Shown: positions 15,881-22,719 of the stretch, one piece after another
How the letters are laid out: each line of letters begins with the position of its first letter
Position numbering within the stretch: the first letter of the stretch is position 1
DNA from: Clostridiales bacterium
Lineage (GTDB): Bacteria > Bacillota > Clostridia > Oscillospirales > Butyricicoccaceae
NCBI GenBank assembly: GCA_019418305.1
Contig: DYCA01000008.1
Span: 42,856 to 65,574, forward strand
Length of the DNA stretch: 22,719 bases
Reading direction: 5' to 3'
Translations under genes and position numbers: made by a program
Notes under the pieces: model-generated
What the model was told of the DNA's origin: nothing
The model's database searches: none
What the model saw: only the letters and a program-made list of their open reading frames with translations

Positions 15881-16921
15881 CTATAAACGAATCAAACCGT
15901 ATTTTTGTTCCAGATAATGCACAACTTCTTCCGGCTGTTCCCATGTGCCGTCATAGAGTGCAAGCCCCGGATACACCCGCAGTCCCTGCTCAAGCAGCTC
16001 AGCCGACTCCGCGCACAGGCACAGCGGACGGGAAATCATATACCAATATTCCTCCAGCGCAATCACATCATCCTCGGTTTCGAGCACCAGCTTGAGCGCA
16101 CCGGCATCATCCTCCGCCGCAATGAGCGCCTCCTCCAGCCGAGGCCCGCACTCAATCTCATCCGAAATATCAATCGTCGGATCTATGAAATGCACATTTT
16201 TGCCGTCCGGCGCCAGAATGAAATCATCATGGTCGCGCTCGACCACCGCGCCGCCCGTATGCGAATCAATCGCCGCAAGCAGCCGTGCAGTATCGTCATG
16301 CTCAGCCGGCAGAAAGATTTCCGTATTATACAGTGTGGTCTGCGCGCGCAGCCACGCGGAATGCACACATACACCGAGCGACAGACGGGCATACGGCGCC
16401 GTCATATCGAGCGCCTCCGTGATCGACTGCGGATCATGCGCGGTCAGAATGACCGTTGTCACTCCGATGCGCTGCAATACGCCCACGGCCGCACGTATAT
16501 CCGTACCGTCGGACAGGCGGCCTTCGTCATCCTCTACCAGCAGCTCCGCAATCACCGTGCGTCCGCACAAATCCCCCAGCGCCAGCACTGCCGCGCGCAG
16601 CGCCGCAAAGGTTTGTGCGCCGCGCAGACAGTAAAACGCCGCGTCATCATGCAGCAGCGGACGAAAAGCCTGCTTGCACTGCTTCATGTACACCATTGTG
16701 ACCGGCCGTCCGCATTCTTCCGCATCCGGAACGGGCGGACAATCCAGCATCAACCCGACCGGCATGGGCGCAAGACTTTGCGCCCATACTGCACAGGTTT
16801 CTCCGTCCGGTGCAATCGCACCCGCAAAGCGCTCCGGCTGCTGCTGGCAGAGCGGCAAAGCCGCCGGATCGGTCAGCAGAATCTGCGGTTTATGTTCCAT
16901 CGGGCATAAAGGAATATCCAA
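15881..16921 (-). CDS. Degenerate MetH-like protein (homocysteine methyltransferase plus partial pterin-binding domain)
   Basis: A 346-residue protein with no obvious exact family. Residues about 100-195 follow the layout of the homocysteine S-methyltransferase barrel of MetH: an ALRAAVLALGDLCGRTVIAEL helix-strand, then DDEGRLSDGTDIRAAV like the (D)xxGRxLxGTD motif, and a GVTTVILTAHDPQSI strand. The cysteine expected in that strand (family NCS) is Thr/Ala/His here, and no GGCCGT zinc motif is present. The C-terminal part (about 294-346), with SRPLCLCAESAELLEQGLRV, YPGLALYDG and YLEQKYG, resembles the beginning of the MetH pterin-binding domain, and then the protein stops. Start TTG 16921 is supported by GGGAGG 9 bases upstream. 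It sits between an S41 protease and prmA. By eye and recall; activity as a methyltransferase seems unlikely. Confidence 0.6.
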   Translation of the reverse strand: MDIPLCPMEHKPQILLTDPAALPLCQQQPERFAGAIAPDGETCAVWAQSLAPMPVGLMLDCPPVPDAEECGRPVTMVYMKQCKQAFRPLLHDDAAFYCLRGAQTFAALRAAVLALGDLCGRTVIAELLVEDDEGRLSDGTDIRAAVGVLQRIGVTTVILTAHDPQSITEALDMTAPYARLSLGVCVHSAWLRAQTTLYNTEIFLPAEHDDTARLLAAIDSHTGGAVVERDHDDFILAPDGKNVHFIDPTIDISDEIECGPRLEEALIAAEDDAGALKLVLETEDDVIALEEYWYMISRPLCLCAESAELLEQGLRVYPGLALYDGTWEQPEEVVHYLEQKYGLIRL

Positions 16922-16954
16922 TGTTGTTTTCCTCCCAAGAAGAATACCGTCCAG

Positions 16955-18436
16955 TTAGTTTTTCTTCCAACTGCCATCCGGCAGCGCGGTATATTGCTGC
17001 GGCTCCGCTGCCGCCAGCTTGCACATTTCCAACGCGGTGAGCAGCTGTTCATCCAGTTCGTAGGTCTGTCCGTCCAGCGCCTGCATCGCCGCATCCAGCG
17101 CCTGAAGCATTTCGGACGAAGCATACAGTTCCGGTTCCATATCGTAGCTTGCAAGGAAGGACTGCACTGCACTGGCCGCTTTACCGTCAAACGTGCTCGT
17201 GGCCTCATCCAGCAGGCCCAGCAGAGCCAGCCGCTCGGTCATAGCATAAACATTGTCCGACTGCGTACCGAAGCGCAGGTTTTCCGTCGTATCGAGCGGC
17301 GTCAGCCTCTCAGCATTCACTGTCACCGTGCGGTTTTCAATCTGGATGTCCGGCGTCAGGCCGACGCCCTCCCAGCAGCCCTGTTTCGGCAATTCCAGTT
17401 CAAGCGTAGTGATCACCAGCTTGTCACCATTGATTAAATCGAGATGATACTGTCCCTGACCCTTGCCGTAGGTCGTTTCGCCCACCAGCGTTGCTGCGCC
17501 GGTGTCCTGCAGGCTGCCTGCCAGCAGTTCCGCTGCCGAAGCTGTGCCACCGTCTACCAACACAACAATTTTGTTCAGCGGCAGACCGCCGCCGGTGGAA
17601 TAATGCTCCTCCAGACCGCCCATATCCTCACGCCAGTGTACACCGGCCAGATACACATTTGCATTCTGCGTCATGGCATCTGCCATTTTCAGCGCAATAT
17701 CGATTACGCCGCCGCCATTGCCGCGCAGGTCCAAAATGACCGCGCGCGTATTTTTTTCATCCAGCCCTTCCCATATTTCCGAAAAGGCATCCCAATCGTT
17801 CTGCGACCCTATTGCGCTGATCTTGATGTATTCCACACCGTCAGCCATGGTTTGACTGGATACATAAACCTGATTGACCTGCCGCCGCACACAGGTGACG
17901 GTCAGTTCACGACCCTGACGGCGCACCGTCACATTCACACTGCTGCCTTCTTTTCCGCGCAACAGCTCAGCCACCTCGGTATTGGTCATTTGCGTGGCAT
18001 CCTTACCGTCCACCGCAATGATGAGGTCCCCGATCTGCAGGCCTGCCTCTTCCGCTGCGGAGTAGCGCATCACTTCGCTGATCAGCACGCCGCCGGAGCC
18101 TTGCTGAATTCCCACGCCGATACCAACAAAGCCCTCCAGCGTAGAAAAGCCCTGCGAATATTCCTCGCTTGACAGATACATGGAGTGCGTATCGAGCAGC
18201 GACAGAATATCGTTGATAACGTTATACATCTCCTCCGGATGCTCCTGCAAGTACTTATTGATATAGTTTTGCAGCACATACGGGTTATCTTCCGCTTTCA
18301 AACCGAAACTGTCAATGAGCGACCAAACGCCGTCAAACCAGGTTTCGCTCTGTCCATCCTGGGTGATTGCGCCAGCCGGTACAATCAGTGTTGCCGACAA
18401 CGCCAGCGCCGCCAGCCTTTTTGCAAATTTTTTCAT
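16955..18436 (-). CDS. S41-family carboxyl-terminal processing protease with C-terminal extension
   Basis: A 493-residue exported protease of the CtpA/CtpB type. A signal peptide (about 1-23), a helical N-terminal region with LLDTHSMYLSSEEY, a PDZ domain (about 105-185, with AAEEAGLQIGDLIIAVDG) and the S41 core with ILDLRGNGGG (234-243). The catalytic pair is S300 in VDGGTASAAELLAGSL and K325 in TYGKGQGQ. After the core, residues about 390-435 look like a peptidoglycan-binding-type repeat (SDNVYAMTERLALLGLLD, AVQSFL), then a helical tail. It would act outside the membrane on the C-termini of envelope proteins. GGGAG is 7 bases upstream of the start. It lies 48 bases after argS. Confidence 0.95.
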   Translation of the reverse strand: MKKFAKRLAALALSATLIVPAGAITQDGQSETWFDGVWSLIDSFGLKAEDNPYVLQNYINKYLQEHPEEMYNVINDILSLLDTHSMYLSSEEYSQGFSTLEGFVGIGVGIQQGSGGVLISEVMRYSAAEEAGLQIGDLIIAVDGKDATQMTNTEVAELLRGKEGSSVNVTVRRQGRELTVTCVRRQVNQVYVSSQTMADGVEYIKISAIGSQNDWDAFSEIWEGLDEKNTRAVILDLRGNGGGVIDIALKMADAMTQNANVYLAGVHWREDMGGLEEHYSTGGGLPLNKIVVLVDGGTASAAELLAGSLQDTGAATLVGETTYGKGQGQYHLDLINGDKLVITTLELELPKQGCWEGVGLTPDIQIENRTVTVNAERLTPLDTTENLRFGTQSDNVYAMTERLALLGLLDEATSTFDGKAASAVQSFLASYDMEPELYASSEMLQALDAAMQALDGQTYELDEQLLTALEMCKLAAAEPQQYTALPDGSWKKN

Positions 18437-18484
18437 TGATTCTCTCCCTTGTCAGAGGGCAAAACACCGTTCCATATCTTTATA

Positions 18485-20182
18485 TTACATGCTCTCCGGT
18501 GCGTCCACACCGATAAGTCCCAGTGCGTTGGCAATGGTCTGGCGGGCGGCAAGGCACAGCGTCAAACGTGCTGCACACAGCTTTTCGTCGTCGCACTTGA
18601 TGCGGCAGGCGTTATAGAAATGATGGAACTGCTGCGCCAGCGCCACGGCATACTTATTCAGCCGCGACGGATCGCGGCTGACCGCCGCCTGCACGATTTC
18701 CTCCGGGAACTGCGCAATCGTCTTGACGAGCTGACGCTCATCCGCGCCGGCCAGCACAGAGAGATCGACGCTTGCCGTATCTGGCATGACCACGCCGTCC
18801 TCGGTGCAGTTCTTGATAACCGAGCAGATACGCGCATGCGCATACTGCACATAATAAAGCGGGTTGTCCGAATCCTGCTTGACCGCAAGGTCGAGGTCAA
18901 ACTCCATCTGCGTCTCCGCCGCGCGGGAATTGAAGAAGAAACGCGCCGCGTCGACCGGAATCTCGTCGAGCAGGTCGGTTAAGGTCAGGCTCTTGCCCGT
19001 GCGCTTGGACATACGGACGACTTCGCCGCCCTGCATCATGCGCACCAGCTGCATCAGCACGATTTCCAGACGGTGCGAGCCGTCCAGACCCAGCGCGTCA
19101 AGCGCGCACTGCAAACGCTTGACGTGGCCGTGATGGTCCGCGCCCCAGATATTGATGACGCGGTCAAAGCCGCGCTTTTCAAACTTGTTGCGGTGATAGG
19201 CGATATCCGCCGCAAAATAGGTGTAAAAACCATTGGCACGACGCAGCACGTCGTCCTTGTCGCAGCCGAAATCCGTCGAACGCAGCCAAAGTGCGCCGTC
19301 CTCGGTTTCGTAGGTCGCGCCTTTTTCGGTTAAAAGGTCCATGGTTTCCTTGACGTAGCCGCTCTCATGCAGCTCACTCTCGCGGAACCAGACATCATAA
19401 TTGATTTTATAGCGCTTCAGATCGCGCTCCATGCGCGCAATGTTGGTCGGCAGGCCGTAGCCCTCGATGATGGCAAAACGCTCTTCCGGCGTTTTGTCCA
19501 TCAGGCTGTCGCCGTACTGCTCGACAAGGTCGTGCGCCAGCGCTTTGATATCATCGCCCTGATACCACGAAGGGTCGAACTCGATGGCGTCCTCGCCACG
19601 AATTTCCTGAATATAGCGACCCTCGACCGAGTGAGCAAACTTATCGACCTGATTGCCCGCGTCATTGATATAGAACTCGCGCGTTACGTCGTTGCCCGAC
19701 CAGTCCAGCACGGATGCAAGACAGTCGCCCAGCACGCCGCCGCGCGCGTTGCCCATATGCATCGGGCCGGTGGGGTTGGCGGACACGAACTCGACCATCA
19801 CCTTCTCCGGCGTTTTGGTCTGGCTGCGGCCGTACTTATCGCCCATTTCAAACACACCGCGCACCGCTTTTTCATACCAGCTCTGCCCCAGCGTAAAATT
19901 CATAAAACCGGGACCTGCGATGTCCACCGTGTCGAAGCAGCTGTCCGACAAATCAAGGTTGTCCACGATTGCCTCCGCAATCTTGCGGGGCGCCATGCGC
20001 AGCGGCTTGGCACACTGCATGGCAAAGGTGGATGCCCAGTCGCCGTTGGAAGCGTCCTTCGGCGTCTCAACCGCAACGGGCGGAATATCGCCCTCGGGCA
20101 GCACACCCGCCGCCACCGCTTTATGATAAGCCGCCTCAACCACGCGGGTTGCTTCGGCGCGCGCAAATTCATATGCGTTCAT
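18485..20182 (-). CDS. argS: Arginyl-tRNA synthetase
   Basis: A 565-residue class I synthetase of normal length that charges tRNA-Arg. Seen are the N-terminal Arg-tRNA synthetase domain, the HIGH-type motif in ANPTGPMHMGNARGG (HMGN at 142-145), the FAADIAYHRNKF and WGADHHGHVKR segments (about 324-355), the KMSKS-type MSKRTG at 391-396, and the C-terminal anticodon-binding DALR-like helices ending in IGVDAPESM. GGAG precedes the ATG by 9 bases. It is 24 bases after the DUF1934 gene, a common clostridial pairing, and 48 bases before the S41 protease. No T-box leader is visible, so expression likely follows the operon. Confidence 0.98.
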   Translation of the reverse strand: MNAYEFARAEATRVVEAAYHKAVAAGVLPEGDIPPVAVETPKDASNGDWASTFAMQCAKPLRMAPRKIAEAIVDNLDLSDSCFDTVDIAGPGFMNFTLGQSWYEKAVRGVFEMGDKYGRSQTKTPEKVMVEFVSANPTGPMHMGNARGGVLGDCLASVLDWSGNDVTREFYINDAGNQVDKFAHSVEGRYIQEIRGEDAIEFDPSWYQGDDIKALAHDLVEQYGDSLMDKTPEERFAIIEGYGLPTNIARMERDLKRYKINYDVWFRESELHESGYVKETMDLLTEKGATYETEDGALWLRSTDFGCDKDDVLRRANGFYTYFAADIAYHRNKFEKRGFDRVINIWGADHHGHVKRLQCALDALGLDGSHRLEIVLMQLVRMMQGGEVVRMSKRTGKSLTLTDLLDEIPVDAARFFFNSRAAETQMEFDLDLAVKQDSDNPLYYVQYAHARICSVIKNCTEDGVVMPDTASVDLSVLAGADERQLVKTIAQFPEEIVQAAVSRDPSRLNKYAVALAQQFHHFYNACRIKCDDEKLCAARLTLCLAARQTIANALGLIGVDAPESM

Positions 20183-20206
20183 CTGTTCACTCTCCGTTTA
20201 TTTTTC

Positions 20207-20644
20207 TCAAACCTGTGCCGGCTGCGTGGATACCACCATTTCAAAATGGTGCTCGCCCATCAGCGAATGATCCACTTCCACCGTATAATCAATCACCAGC
20301 TCGCCGCCGTTTTCCCCCACGGTATTGCGCACACGCGAGGTGTGGGTGGAAACCGTCATTTCCGCGCCGATCGGCGTCTGATACAAACCAACATGCCGCT
20401 CATCCTCAGCAAACAGCATGTGCGAAGGGTAGGCGCCCGTGCGGATAAGCGCGACCGTTTTGCCATCCAGCTTGACCGTGGTCTTGGTGCCTTCCAGCCC
20501 GGTCAGCTCGCTCTCCTCATAGGCGATATAATATTTGCCGCCGCGCTCATACAGCGTTGCGGCGGTTACCAAGTTGATCCGCTCCTCGTCGCAGTCGGCA
20601 AACTGCTGTTTGGAGGAAATCGAAAGCCAAACGTCCTTTTTCAT
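20207..20644 (-). CDS. DUF1934 (YwiB-type) small beta-barrel protein
   Basis: A 145-residue protein of the DUF1934 family, known as a calycin-like beta barrel of uncertain function. Typical features: a short KKDVWLSISSKQ start, the YERGGKYYIAYEESELTGLEG stretch (split by strands), TTVKLDGKTVALIRTG, and the closing LVIDYTVEVD barrel strand. The start at 20644 was chosen because GGAG lies 8 bases upstream; the longer frame to 20839 runs into murI and has no site. It sits directly before argS, its usual neighbour in Firmicutes, and 25 bases after murI. Cytoplasmic; no catalytic motif. Confidence 0.92.
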   Translation of the reverse strand: MKKDVWLSISSKQQFADCDEERINLVTAATLYERGGKYYIAYEESELTGLEGTKTTVKLDGKTVALIRTGAYPSHMLFAEDERHVGLYQTPIGAEMTVSTHTSRVRNTVGENGGELVIDYTVEVDHSLMGEHHFEMVVSTQPAQV

Positions 20645-20669
20645 TGCTCGTTCTCCGTCCATGCCTTTA

Positions 20670-21467
20670 TCAATAGCTTGAAATATCAACCAGACCCGCG
20701 CCCACTTCAATCTGCTCCTGCAAAAACAGGCCCGCAAGCTGGTCAAACCCGTCCGGGTCGTCCGAAACAAAATACCTTGTCTCACCCGGTCCCCCGGCGG
20801 GGTCAAACTGCGTCGAGGCGAGGTTTGCCGCCTCCGCACCCGAGTCGATGAGCGTCACATCGGGTCCCATAAAGTCCCCGATTACGTCCTCGAGCAGCGG
20901 ATAGTGCGTGCAGCCCAAAATCAATGTGTCCACGCCCGCCTCTTTGAGCGGCGCGAGATACTCCGCCACGACCGTTTCAATCACCACGTCACCGCGCTGC
21001 ACGCGGCCGTTCTCGACCAGCGGCACAAACAGCGGACAGGGCTGTGTATACAGCGTCAGGCTGCCATCCGCATGGTGCAGATAGCGCTCATACGCGCCCG
21101 ACCGCACGGTCGCTGCCGTACCGATTACACCGACCTTGCCGTTTTGCGTCATTGTCATCGCACGGCGGCAGGCAGGCTCGACCGTACCGATAATCGGAAT
21201 GTCATTTTCCCGGTCGAGCAGGTCGAGCGCAACCGACGACACCGTGTTGCATGCAATGATAATGGCTTTCAGGTCAAATTGCCGCAGAAACGCAACGTCC
21301 TGACGCGCATATTTAATGATAGTATCCCGTCCGCGCGTACCATAAGGCACGCGTCCGGTATCGCCAAAATAGATGATGTTCTCCTGCGGCATCAACGCGT
21401 GCAGACGCCGCACCGCCGTCAGACCGCCCAGACCGGAATCAAACACGCCAATCGCGCGATTATCCAT
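20670..21467 (-). CDS. murI: Glutamate racemase
   Basis: A 265-residue cofactor-independent racemase that makes D-glutamate for peptidoglycan. Visible are IGVFDSGLGG (6-15), YFGDTGRVPYG (33-43), the first catalytic cysteine C73 in ACNTVSS and the second, C186, in ILGCTHYPLL, all in the expected places. The start at 21467 overlaps the end of ddl by 8 bases (ATGGATAA) and has GGAGG 6 bases upstream, so the two are translationally coupled. Both act in cell-wall precursor synthesis. Next gene DUF1934 follows after 25 bases. Confidence 0.98.
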   Translation of the reverse strand: MDNRAIGVFDSGLGGLTAVRRLHALMPQENIIYFGDTGRVPYGTRGRDTIIKYARQDVAFLRQFDLKAIIIACNTVSSVALDLLDRENDIPIIGTVEPACRRAMTMTQNGKVGVIGTAATVRSGAYERYLHHADGSLTLYTQPCPLFVPLVENGRVQRGDVVIETVVAEYLAPLKEAGVDTLILGCTHYPLLEDVIGDFMGPDVTLIDSGAEAANLASTQFDPAGGPGETRYFVSDDPDGFDQLAGLFLQEQIEVGAGLVDISSY

Positions 21468-22530
21468 GATGCTCCTCCAGCGCCAGCTCAATCAGACGGT
21501 CCAGCAGAGCAGGATAATGCAATCCCTCGTAGTCAAACAGCTTGGGATACATGCTGATAGAGGTAAAGCCCGGAATGGAGTTCAGCTCATTGAACACGAC
21601 CTCGCCATCCTCATGGGTGACAAAGAAGTCCACGCGGGACAGGCCACGGCAGCCGAGCGCAGCATACACGCGCAGCGCATTCTGCCGCACGGTTTCCAGC
21701 TGCGTCTCGGTAATATGGGCCGGGATGTACAGTTTGGAGCTTTCATCCTTATACTTGGCGTCAAATGTATAAAACGCCTGTGTCGGCGCAATCTCGCCCA
21801 CGGTAGAGGCCACCGGACACTGATTGCCCAGCACCGCGCATTCAACCTCATGCCCATCGATAAACTCCTCGACCAGCACCTTGCTGTCCAGCTTGAACGC
21901 CTCGGTCAGCCCCGCGGCAAGCTCAAGCATATCGCCCGCCTTGGCAACGCCGACCGACGAACCCTGCGAACAGGGCTTGACAAACACCGGGAACGAACCG
22001 AGCGCCTCAGCCGCCGCACGAACCACGCCTTCCGCGCCGCGCTCAAAATCCTGCCGCAGTGCAAGGAAATATCTTGCCTGCCGCACGCCGGCTGTCTCCA
22101 CGATTGCCTTAGTGATGGATTTATCCATCGAATTGGCGCTTGCCGCCACGCCGCAGCCCACATACGGGATACCCGCCAGCTCCAGCAGGCCCTGCATCGT
22201 GCCGTCCTCGCCGCCGACACCGTGCAGCACTGGGAACACGCAGTCCAGACGTACCGTCTCCGCCTTGTCCTCATGCAGCAGCATCAGGCCATGTACGCCG
22301 CGGTCCGGCGAAAGGACCGCCGGCACCTTATCCGCCATGCGTTCCCACGAACCGTTTTCAATGCGGTCGGGATCACAGGTCGGGCAGTAAAACCACTTGC
22401 CCTCCTGCGTGATGCCGACCGCGTAGATCTCATATTTGTTTTTGTCCAAATTGCGCAGAATGGACGCAGCGGACAGGCACGAAATATCGTGCTCACTGGA
22501 AATGCCGCCAAATAATACAGCCAGTTTCAT
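21460..22530 (-). CDS. ddl: D-alanine--D-alanine ligase
   Basis: A 356-residue ATP-grasp ligase that joins two D-alanines for peptidoglycan precursors. Seen are LFGGISSEHDIS (6-17), PVLHGVGGEDGTMQG (100-114), KPCSQGSSVGV (185-195) and NELNSIPGFT (314-323). The omega-loop reads FDAKYKDES: the tyrosine at residue 260 is the type known from D-Ala-D-Ala ligases, where phenylalanine marks D-Ala-D-lactate enzymes of intrinsically vancomycin-resistant bacteria, so normal D-Ala-D-Ala specificity is expected. Preceded by GAAGGGGCG and a promoter at 22580-22608. First gene of the long operon. Confidence 0.98.
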   Translation of the reverse strand: MKLAVLFGGISSEHDISCLSAASILRNLDKNKYEIYAVGITQEGKWFYCPTCDPDRIENGSWERMADKVPAVLSPDRGVHGLMLLHEDKAETVRLDCVFPVLHGVGGEDGTMQGLLELAGIPYVGCGVAASANSMDKSITKAIVETAGVRQARYFLALRQDFERGAEGVVRAAAEALGSFPVFVKPCSQGSSVGVAKAGDMLELAAGLTEAFKLDSKVLVEEFIDGHEVECAVLGNQCPVASTVGEIAPTQAFYTFDAKYKDESSKLYIPAHITETQLETVRQNALRVYAALGCRGLSRVDFFVTHEDGEVVFNELNSIPGFTSISMYPKLFDYEGLHYPALLDRLIELALEEHHG

Positions 22531-22579
22531 TTTCCTGTTTCGCCCCTTCTTGTTATTGCCTTCTACTCATACAGATAAC

Positions 22580-22608
22580 ATTATACGCTATTTGACACGC
22601 AAATACAA
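22580..22608 (-). promoter_or_regulatory. Probable promoter of the ddl operon
   Basis: Read on the minus strand: TATAAT at 22585-22580 and a weak -35 TTGTAT at 22608-22603, spacer 17. About 50 bases upstream of the ddl start. Confidence 0.65.
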
Positions 22609-22683
22609 TGCAGAACCGCGCTTTTCCGCGCACCATTTCTACAAAATTTACAATTCCTTCACACTATTTTTTTGAAATACCAG

Positions 22684-22712
22684 TTGACGGACTATATTAT
22701 ATATCATATAAT
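22684..22712 (+). promoter_or_regulatory. Strong sigma-A promoter pointing out of the window
   Basis: TTGACG at 22684-22689 and TATAAT at 22707-22712 with a 17-base spacer, in an AT-rich tract. It faces right, so a plus-strand gene divergent from ddl should start just beyond the window. Confidence 0.8.
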
Positions 22713-22719
22713 ATTATTG

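Noticed and set aside
20183..20206. T-box leader upstream of argS
   Set aside because: Only 24 bases separate argS from the DUF1934 gene, so there is no room for one.
21460..22530. VanA/VanB-like D-lactate ligase
   Set aside because: The AKY omega-loop motif is of the D-Ala-D-Ala type and the gene is coupled to murI, not to vanH or vanX.

Overview
The window looks like a chromosomal segment of a GC-rich, low-GC-phylum anaerobe (Firmicutes, class Clostridia, probably an Oscillospirales/Ruminococcaceae-type gut bacterium). This is an inference from gene content and style: strong AGGAGG ribosome binding sites, frequent TTG/GTG starts, near-consensus sigma-A promoters, a TRAP hexuronate locus under an AraC regulator, clostridial 4Fe-4S ferredoxin, and the DUF1934-argS pairing. 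Almost everything is on the minus strand; only the AraC regulator, a cupin and a ferredoxin are on the plus strand.

Region 1 (1-5254): a hexuronate uptake and catabolism operon transcribed leftward as uxaC, uxuA, dctP, dctQ, dctM (dctM runs off the left edge). A divergent AraC-family regulator and a 184-bp control region with a consensus promoter and several repeats lie to its right. The TRAP transporter would import an acidic sugar such as glucuronate; UxaC isomerises it and UxuA dehydrates mannonate to 2-keto-3-deoxygluconate. The mannonate oxidoreductase that must link them is not in the window. A bidirectional terminator closes the block.

Region 2 (5287-6503): moaC (molybdenum cofactor synthesis) with a hairpin leader, and a hexapeptide sugar O-acetyltransferase with its own promoter.

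Region 3 (6583-10691): five consecutive minus-strand genes, apparently one transcription unit with a recognisable promoter, all encoding membrane or membrane-anchored proteins that I cannot assign; one or two look like bacterial PH-like domains. This is the least explained part of the window.

Region 4 (10692-12402): a 300-bp stretch without genes, a plus-strand cupin plus mono-cluster ferredoxin, the decayed C-terminal end of an IS1182-like transposase, and a tRNA operon (Met-CAT, Glu-TTC, Val-TAC) with a perfect consensus promoter and an intrinsic terminator.

Region 5 (12419-22608): a membrane-anchored transglutaminase-like protein, then a long operon read leftward from ddl: ddl, murI, a DUF1934 gene, argS, an S41 protease, a degenerate MetH-like protein, prmA, rsmE and a polytopic membrane protein, ending at a strong terminator (13215-13244). 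It mixes cell-wall precursor synthesis (D-Glu, D-Ala-D-Ala), translation (ArgS, rRNA and L11 methylation) and envelope proteolysis. At the far right a near-consensus promoter points out of the window.

The best candidates for something new are the degenerate MetH-like protein (15881-16921), which appears to have lost its zinc cysteines and most of a pterin-binding domain, and the five-gene membrane locus. I saw no CRISPR array, phage, toxin-antitoxin or recognisable defence system.
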